A stretch of DNA of 45,374 nucleotides. Origin: Photobacterium galatheae (GTDB lineage Bacteria > Pseudomonadota > Gammaproteobacteria > Enterobacterales > Vibrionaceae). Within the stretch, counting starts at the first letter, position 1, and the number at the start of each line of letters is the position of its first letter. The stretch covers positions 1 through 45,374 of the forward strand of contig NZ_JMIB01000039.1 of assembly GCF_000695255.1 (NCBI RefSeq), written 5' to 3'. The notes beneath the pieces were generated by a model, which saw only the letters and a list, made by a program, of their open reading frames with translations, had not been told where the DNA came from and ran no database searches. Positions 40,153-45,374 of this stretch are shown here, one piece after another. The position numbers and the translations under genes are program-made.

Positions 40153-41094
40153 ATGCTCCGAAAACTAATTGTTTCTTCTATCCTGCTTGGGATGGCATCT
40201 GTTGCTTTTGCGAATGAAGAGCAAAAAACGCCACCACCATTGATGCTTAAGGAGTCAAGAGATCTGGAGCTAAGAGATTTAGCGACGTATCAATTGAAGC
40301 GTAGATTCATTCCAATGAATGAAAATAATGCCACAGCACTGAAAAAGGGCTTTGAAGACAGGGATCGAATGGTCAATGCTTCGGTCAGGGAGCCTGAACA
40401 GCAGAACAGAACTTTGACGATTAATCCTTCTATGGTGAGTGGTAAGCCGACCATTTACGCGAGCGCAAATTACCTGACGACCATTGTCTTTGTTGACAGA
40501 TACGGGAGTCCTTGGGATATCAAGGATATTGGTATTGGCGCGGGTGCCTTTTTTGAGTATAAGGCAGTAAATCCATATACGATTTGGCTCTTTCCTAAAA
40601 AGAAGTATAAAAAATCTAACTTATCCATCCTTCTGAAAGGCTTGATCACTCCGATCGTTTTTAATTTAGAAGAAAACCCTGAAAAGGTCGATTATACAAT
40701 TCAGGCAAAAGTACTCAAGGCTGGTGCAAATACTGAAATCAATGAATTTAGTTACACACCACTTCAGGCTGAATTGACAAATAATAATATGACAAAAGAT
40801 GACGCTGTGCTTCAAATGTCTGACGGTGTGACGCCAAAAGAGGCAAATCGATTAAATGTTTTAATACAGGGTCGGGAAGCCAGTGATATTCAGGCCTGGC
40901 AATATGAAGACTCATATTATGTGAGACTGAGAGGAAAGGTCATGTCGCCAGAGCCAGAGCCTGCAAGTCACCCGAATGTTGATGGCATTCAATTATTCAA
41001 AATACCTAGGATCAGTTCTCTCTTTATAGAAAAGGATGGGATATTAATCACCGGGATATTGGAAAACCCCAAAAAATACCAATCAATAAGATGA
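40153..41094 (+). CDS. dotH: DotH/IcmK-like outer-membrane core protein
   Basis: This 313-residue exported protein has a signal peptide ending ASVAFA. The typical DotH/TraN core is present: TINPSMVSGKPTIYASANYLTT, then IVFVDRYGSPWDIKDIGIG, FFEYKAVNPYTIWLFPKKKY and LSILLKGLITPIVFNLEENP. DotH forms the outer-membrane ring together with DotC, DotD and DotG. The stop overlaps the dotG start (ATGA). The ATG 40153 follows GATAAAA with no Shine-Dalgarno; possible -10 boxes are TATATT (40131) or TAACTT (40136). Confidence 0.87.
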   Translation: MLRKLIVSSILLGMASVAFANEEQKTPPPLMLKESRDLELRDLATYQLKRRFIPMNENNATALKKGFEDRDRMVNASVREPEQQNRTLTINPSMVSGKPTIYASANYLTTIVFVDRYGSPWDIKDIGIGAGAFFEYKAVNPYTIWLFPKKKYKKSNLSILLKGLITPIVFNLEENPEKVDYTIQAKVLKAGANTEINEFSYTPLQAELTNNNMTKDDAVLQMSDGVTPKEANRLNVLIQGREASDIQAWQYEDSYYVRLRGKVMSPEPEPASHPNVDGIQLFKIPRISSLFIEKDGILITGILENPKKYQSIR

Positions 41095-44000
41095 AGTTAA
41101 AACAAAACAATAACCATGTTTCTGGTGCAAAGGGATTGGATAAGAATAAAATTATCAAATATGTCTTTGGCACTTTAATTCTGGCTCTCACTGGGGTGTT
41201 TGTTTATTTATCCATGAAGTCAGAAGATGAGGGGACTTACTCTGGATCTTATCAGGGTTCGGATATCCAAGGTTACGATGGCGGTCAGATATCGCTCACA
41301 GATGATGTGAAGAAAGCCAACAAAGCGCTGGAAGATAAGCAATATACGGATGCTGTGAATCAAGGCAAGTCTGTTTTTACGGATATCGACCCTACGGCTG
41401 GCGCAATCATTGATGGCTTGGCCTTAACGAATGAGAGTTTGTTCTCAATGTCATCAGCCTGTCTTGAAGGCGCTGAATATGACGAGGAGGGCTACAACTG
41501 TATCACGGGCCTGAATGCAAAAGGGTGTACAAAAGAGGGGCTGGATGTGAATGGCGAACCCTGTACTCAGGGTGAGGCAAAGCTGCCAAAGTCTGATGAA
41601 CTTTGTGTTGAAAGAATATTTGGTGCAGATGGATTCGATCAGTTCGGAATTGATGCTGATGGGTATAACAGGCAAGGATTTAACGCAGAGGGCTACAATC
41701 GCGAGGGCTTTGATAAAGATGGATACAATAAGCAGGGATTTGATAAAAATGGATGTAACCGAGAGGGGCTGGATGCGCTAGGCCGCATCTGTGAAAAACC
41801 GATCTATGGTAAAGATGGATTCGATCAGTACGGTTATGACAAAGAAGGTTTTGGAAGAGACGGATTCAATCGACAAGGCTGTAACAGAAAAGGGCTCAAC
41901 CGCGAAGGGAAGCCTTGTTCAAGCATCAAATACGGGAAAGACGGTTTTGACCAGTTTGGCTTTAATCGGCAAGGGTATGATAAAGATGGTTACGATCGAT
42001 GGGGTTTCGATAAAAACGGATGTAATCGCCAAGGTCTGAATAAAGAAGGGAAACTGTGTGAAAAACCGAAGTACGGAAAGGATGGTTTCGATCAGTTTGG
42101 ATTTGACGAGAGAGGTTTTGATAAAGACGGTTTTGACCGATATGGCTTCGATATCAACGGATGTAACAGAGAAGGGATAGATCGCGATGGTAATCCTTGT
42201 GATCCGGTTCGGTACGGTGAAGACGGATTTGATCAGTTCGGTTACGACAGAGAAGGCTTCGATGTGAATGGTTGTAGTCGGGAAGGGCTGGACAGAGCCG
42301 GGAATCCTTGTGAGTCAGTCGAAAGAATTTTTGACGAAGATGGATTTGACCAGTTCGGGTACAACAAAGAAGGCTGTAATCGAGAGGGTTTCGATAAATA
42401 CGGTAAGCCATGTGGTCAGCCGATCATTGGAAAAGACGGCTTTGATCAGTACGGCTTTGATGCGGAAGGGTATGGCCGTGACGGTTTCAATAAAGAGGGG
42501 TGTAACAGGCAAGGCTTGGATCGCCAGGGTAAGCGATGTGATCAATACAACGCGAATGGATATGACGCTGAAGGTTATGGGCGAGACGGTTTCAACAAAG
42601 AAGGTTGTAACAGACAAGGCCTGAACCGGCAGGGACAATTATGTAAAAAACCAAAATTCCTTGCCGATGGCTACGATGAGTTTGGCTTCAATATCGCAGG
42701 ATTCGATAAAGATGGGTATGACCGATGGGGTTTTAACTCAGAAGGCTGTAATCGAGCTGGGTTTGATAAGGCCGGGAAACCTTGTGGCGAGTCAAAATAC
42801 GGAAAAGATGGCTTTGATCAGTACGGCTTTAATAAAGAAGGCTGCAACAAAAAAGGGTTCGACCGAGAGGGTAAACCTTGTGGTCAGTCGGTGATTGGTG
42901 ACGATGGTTTCGATCAGTACGGCTTTGATGCGAAAGGCTGTGGGAGAAATGGGAGAGACCGCAACGGGAAGCCCTGTGGCCAGCCTGTGATTGGTGCAGA
43001 CGGATTTGATCAATACGGCTTTGATGCTGAGGGCTATGGTCGTGATGGCTTCAATAAAGAGGGCTGTAACCGAAAAGGGTTAGACCGTCAGGGCAAGCCC
43101 TGTGGTCAGCCAGTCATTGGCCCGGACGGATTTGATCAATACGGCTTCGATGCTGAGGGCTATGGTCGTGATGGCTTCAATAAAGAAGGCTGTAACCGTA
43201 AAGGGTTAGACCGTCAGGGGAAACCTTGCGGTGAACCGGTGATTGGTGCAGACGGATTTGATCAATACGGCAGAGACGCCGAAGGCTATGACAGAGACGG
43301 TTTCGACAAAGAAGGGTTTAATCGGTTCGGGTGCCACAAGAGTGGCGTCAATCGGGAAGGCAAACCTTGTAATCCACATGCAAAATGGGGCGCTGATGGG
43401 TTTGGTCTTGATGGCAGGGACAAGCTAGGTTTTAACGTGCTTGGCCTCGACTTTCAAGGCTATGGAAAGGATGGCTACAATTTAGCGGGCTACGATAGAT
43501 TCGGCTGCGACAGACAAGGTTATGATCAAGAGGGCTTCAACTGTGCCACCGGACTTGATCGAGAGGGTTACGATAGAACAGGCTGTAACATCTATTCTAA
43601 AAATCGACAAGGTGAAGCGTGTATCCCAATGAAACATGAGAAGCCTTGGAGTGAAGATGGCTATCATAAAGTAACGGGTTTAAATAAGCTTGGCTTTGGG
43701 AAAAATGGCCTGAAGCAAGGCTTCAATGAAAACGGATTTACAGTCCGTGGCTTTGACCGTTTAGGGTGTAATCGACACGGGAAGGATGTTCTGGGTTACG
43801 ACTGTGTGACGGGTTTGAATGCCCTTGGGATTGATAAAGATGGCTTCGATGCGAATGGCGTCAATCAGAAAACAGGGCTTGATAGGCTTGGCAGAGACGC
43901 GGATGGTTTCTACGAAGATGGCTTCAATGACACAGGCATCGATCGATATGGCTGTGATCGGGCTGGCCTTGATGAAAATGGGGAGCCTTGTTCGAATGAG

Positions 44001-44855
44001 GTCAACTTTCATTTAAATCCAGGCGAGGAAGCACTGCTGAATAATTATGTTCGCTATCAAGTGAGTATGGCGCAAGCAATGGAGGCTGAAAATAATCTCA
44101 TTGCAGTGCCTACGTTTGGTAAAGGGGTGAAAAGAGCTGAGGAAGGGAAAGGGCCATCTAATGCGAATGCATCTTCTGATCATTCAGGCTTCCCTGAGAT
44201 TGCCGGGTTGCCGAGTGGCGCGATCGCAGATGCTGGTGCGCCCGCAGCCGAAGGTCAGCCAACGTCTGAAAAGGATGCACCTGTCAGAATTCCTGCGTTA
44301 ACCACCATGAAGGCGAGGATTGCCTGTGAGATTAACACGGATTATAAAGGCGACACTTGTGCAGAAATCATGGATGGCCCGCTTGCTGGAGCGATGTTGA
44401 GAGGCAGTTATGACGTTCCTTTTATTGACCGCGTCGATATGCCGAGAGACAAAGTGAAGGTTTCTTTCGATCGACTGATCTGGAGACGTCAACAGATTGA
44501 TATCAGCGCTGTTGCAGTCAACATGGAGACTTATAGTGAATTTATGAGCTCAGATGTGAATTACCATCGGGTATACCGATGGGGGGGGCTTGCGATGGCA
44601 ACAGCAATAGATTTGACCCAGGGTTATATCATTGGCAGTGCAGCGGCGGGATCGGCCGAGTCTGATGCGGATGCTGCGGGTACGGCAGTGGCTATTCAAA
44701 TGGCAGCAAGTGAGCCATTAAAAGAGATGTCGGGTATTTATCGCGCACGGATGGATCGTCCGCCAACAGTCACGATGTTTATTGATGAACAAATAGGGAT
44801 CATGTTCAATGAGCAAGTGGTTGATGAAAGAGTACCTTTCGTATTTTCTGATTGA
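41091..44855 (+). CDS. dotG: DotG/IcmE-like core protein with a giant cysteine-rich repeat domain
   Basis: This 1254-residue protein spans the envelope. A membrane helix lies at about residues 25-43 (KYVFGTLILALTGVFVYLSM). A repeat domain (about 123-968) is made of five-residue steps, G-[FYC]-[DN]-x-x, grouped into modules that end with G-C-N-R-x-G and G-K-P-C. A VirB10/TraO-like C-terminal domain follows: MKARIACEINTDYKG, then FDRLIWRRQQIDISAVAV and YRWGGLAMATAIDL. The repeat part has about 41 cysteines. DotG of Legionella also has a repetitive middle, but I know of no version like this. The start overlaps dotH, and a terminator follows. The central domain should extend through the periplasm, perhaps as a disulfide-braced rod. 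Confidence 0.88.
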   Translation: MKLKQNNNHVSGAKGLDKNKIIKYVFGTLILALTGVFVYLSMKSEDEGTYSGSYQGSDIQGYDGGQISLTDDVKKANKALEDKQYTDAVNQGKSVFTDIDPTAGAIIDGLALTNESLFSMSSACLEGAEYDEEGYNCITGLNAKGCTKEGLDVNGEPCTQGEAKLPKSDELCVERIFGADGFDQFGIDADGYNRQGFNAEGYNREGFDKDGYNKQGFDKNGCNREGLDALGRICEKPIYGKDGFDQYGYDKEGFGRDGFNRQGCNRKGLNREGKPCSSIKYGKDGFDQFGFNRQGYDKDGYDRWGFDKNGCNRQGLNKEGKLCEKPKYGKDGFDQFGFDERGFDKDGFDRYGFDINGCNREGIDRDGNPCDPVRYGEDGFDQFGYDREGFDVNGCSREGLDRAGNPCESVERIFDEDGFDQFGYNKEGCNREGFDKYGKPCGQPIIGKDGFDQYGFDAEGYGRDGFNKEGCNRQGLDRQGKRCDQYNANGYDAEGYGRDGFNKEGCNRQGLNRQGQLCKKPKFLADGYDEFGFNIAGFDKDGYDRWGFNSEGCNRAGFDKAGKPCGESKYGKDGFDQYGFNKEGCNKKGFDREGKPCGQSVIGDDGFDQYGFDAKGCGRNGRDRNGKPCGQPVIGADGFDQYGFDAEGYGRDGFNKEGCNRKGLDRQGKPCGQPVIGPDGFDQYGFDAEGYGRDGFNKEGCNRKGLDRQGKPCGEPVIGADGFDQYGRDAEGYDRDGFDKEGFNRFGCHKSGVNREGKPCNPHAKWGADGFGLDGRDKLGFNVLGLDFQGYGKDGYNLAGYDRFGCDRQGYDQEGFNCATGLDREGYDRTGCNIYSKNRQGEACIPMKHEKPWSEDGYHKVTGLNKLGFGKNGLKQGFNENGFTVRGFDRLGCNRHGKDVLGYDCVTGLNALGIDKDGFDANGVNQKTGLDRLGRDADGFYEDGFNDTGIDRYGCDRAGLDENGEPCSNEVNFHLNPGEEALLNNYVRYQVSMAQAMEAENNLIAVPTFGKGVKRAEEGKGPSNANASSDHSGFPEIAGLPSGAIADAGAPAAEGQPTSEKDAPVRIPALTTMKARIACEINTDYKGDTCAEIMDGPLAGAMLRGSYDVPFIDRVDMPRDKVKVSFDRLIWRRQQIDISAVAVNMETYSEFMSSDVNYHRVYRWGGLAMATAIDLTQGYIIGSAAAGSAESDADAAGTAVAIQMAASEPLKEMSGIYRARMDRPPTVTMFIDEQIGIMFNEQVVDERVPFVFSD
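41457..43995 (+). repeat. dotG repeat region
   Basis: About 2.5 kb encode imperfect tandem pentapeptide steps arranged in modules of about 30-45 residues. The recurring pattern is DGFDQ-(F/Y)G, several GxD/Nxx steps, GCNRxG, GxxxxGKPC. Modules vary in number of steps, as expected from unequal recombination. Confidence 0.85.
42999..43250 (+). repeat. two near-identical 126-bp tandem copies within dotG
   Basis: Units 42999-43124 and 43125-43250 encode almost the same 42 residues, beginning DGFDQYGFDAEGYGRDGFNK. They differ by a few silent or conservative bases. A third, more diverged unit starts at 43251. This marks the most recent expansion of the repeat. Confidence 0.85.
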
Positions 44856-44876
44856 CAAATCACTTCAAAAATATAT

Positions 44877-44902
44877 AAAGCGCCGTCGGGCGCTTTTTTT
44901 TA
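44877..44902 (+). terminator. terminator after dotG
   Basis: AAAGCGCC (44877-44884), loop GTCG, GGCGCTTT (44889-44896) and a long T tract form a strong rho-independent terminator. The next gene must then use its own promoter or read-through. Confidence 0.88.
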
Positions 44903-44943
44903 TTTCATTTAAAATCTATTATGGATGAAAAGAAATAAAAATA

Positions 44944-45374
44944 ATGAGTTCAGATGTTTTTGAGTTTAAAAGGAAAGGTGTATCTGAAGTGAATTCAGAC
45001 ACATCTACCCAAGATAACTCAGATATTTCCATAGCTAACTCAAAATCTGATCATTCATCAGGGCTTGATCCTGATGAAAGTTTGACGTTTGAAGATGTTG
45101 AAACGGGCTTTGATCTTGATACAGAAGAAACGTCTTTTCATACCGAAGGAGACTTTTTTGAGACGGATTCTGATATCTCTTTCGATGCAAATGAAAATAT
45201 CGGCGGTTCAGACTTTGAGGAGACTGAATTAGCGTTGAATATCGGTGAGGATAGCACAAAGGTTCTAAATTTAAGGGTTGATGCCATCGGGGGAGAAAGT
45301 GGCGTGACTTCTTCAGAAGAGAGCTTTCATGAAGAAGAGATGTTTTTTGAAACAGATACGTTTGATGAAGCCGA
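44944..45374 (+). CDS. acidic protein in the DotF position (partial, runs off the window)
   Basis: The frame opens at ATG 44944 and stays open for 143 codons to the window end. It begins MSSDVFEFKRKGVSEVNSDT and is strongly acidic and Ser/Asp/Glu-rich with repeated ETD/FFETD patterns, without a signal peptide or membrane helix so far. In Legionella dotF (icmG) follows dotG and starts with an acidic cytoplasmic segment, so DotF is the best guess from position. A weak -10-like TATTAT (44917-44922) lies after the dotG terminator. The sequence beyond the window should show a membrane helix if this is DotF. Confidence 0.7.
   Translation, partial: MSSDVFEFKRKGVSEVNSDTSTQDNSDISIANSKSDHSSGLDPDESLTFEDVETGFDLDTEETSFHTEGDFFETDSDISFDANENIGGSDFEETELALNIGEDSTKVLNLRVDAIGGESGVTSSEESFHEEEMFFETDTFDEA

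Noticed and set aside
41457..43995. CRISPR-like or minisatellite array
   Set aside because: The repeats are in one long open frame with codon-level variation and no unique spacers; they are protein repeats of DotG.
42154..44012. Several long open frames on the opposite strand of dotG and in its other frames
   Set aside because: They are shadows produced by the repetitive, stop-poor composition of dotG and have no start signals or independent conservation features.
1..45374. tRNA, rRNA, integrase or insertion sequence
   Set aside because: No cloverleaf with a CCA-ready acceptor, rRNA signature, recombinase motifs or terminal inverted repeats were seen anywhere in the window.

Overview
The window looks like part of a large conjugative element (plasmid or integrative conjugative element) of a gammaproteobacterium. 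It is moderately AT-rich. The best clues are an I-type (Dot/Icm, IncI Tra-like) type IVB secretion system, an IncI-like type IVB thin pilus, and a sigma70-class factor whose DNA-contact helices look enterobacterial/vibrio-like. The host genus cannot be fixed from the sequence alone. No relaxase, integrase, tRNA, rRNA or CRISPR was found.

Layout. 0.4-4.3 kb (+): pilus ATPase PilQ, inner-membrane PilR, and a second PilT-like ATPase. 4.3-11.5 kb (+): a peptide-modification island. It holds four radical SAM proteins (three with a clear SPASM region, the fourth too), an unrecognised protein, an ankyrin protein and a Sel1 protein, built around a 135-residue precursor-like protein ending in three CHGN repeats. 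11.6-13.4 kb (-): an RpoD-like sigma factor. 13.5-17.4 kb (+): a PilZ protein, an apparently dead PilT-family ATPase, the major prepilin (PilS-like) and a large minor pilin (PilV-like). 17.5-20.4 kb (+): dotD, dotC, dotB and icmT. 20.5-26.2 kb (+): pilL-, pilN-, pilO- and pilP-like genes. 26.2-26.65 kb: a 490-bp non-coding stretch crowded with inverted repeats. 26.65-39.4 kb (-): SNF2 helicase, topoisomerase III, a Sel1-like protein, a coiled-coil protein, DotI, DotJ, DnaB-like helicase, a lambda-P-like loader candidate, a replication-protein candidate, an unknown gene, and the coupling protein DotL. 39.5-45.4 kb (+): a second DotI/VirB8-like protein, DotH, a giant cysteine-rich repeat DotG, and the start of an acidic protein in the DotF position.

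The clearest special feature is that dotL is split by a 376-nt group I intron (37741-38116, minus strand) without an ORF. Its P, Q, R and S core elements, P1, P7 and P10 pairings can all be read directly. Splicing gives an uninterrupted 801-residue DotL with the motif QARGIGFS at the junction. The second is the radical SAM/CHGN island, which I do not recognise as a characterised peptide family. Its first maturase starts 1 nt after the PilT-like ATPase gene, tying it to the pilus operon.

Many genes lack a Shine-Dalgarno sequence. Instead they have a TATAAT-like hexamer 10-13 nt before the start codon, suggesting very short-leader or leaderless mRNAs; the element's own sigma factor may serve these promoters. 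Together the genes describe a mating machine (outer/inner core DotC-D-G-H-I-J, ATPase DotB, coupling protein DotL), a mating pilus, a DNA replication/processing set, and an accessory peptide-modification system.
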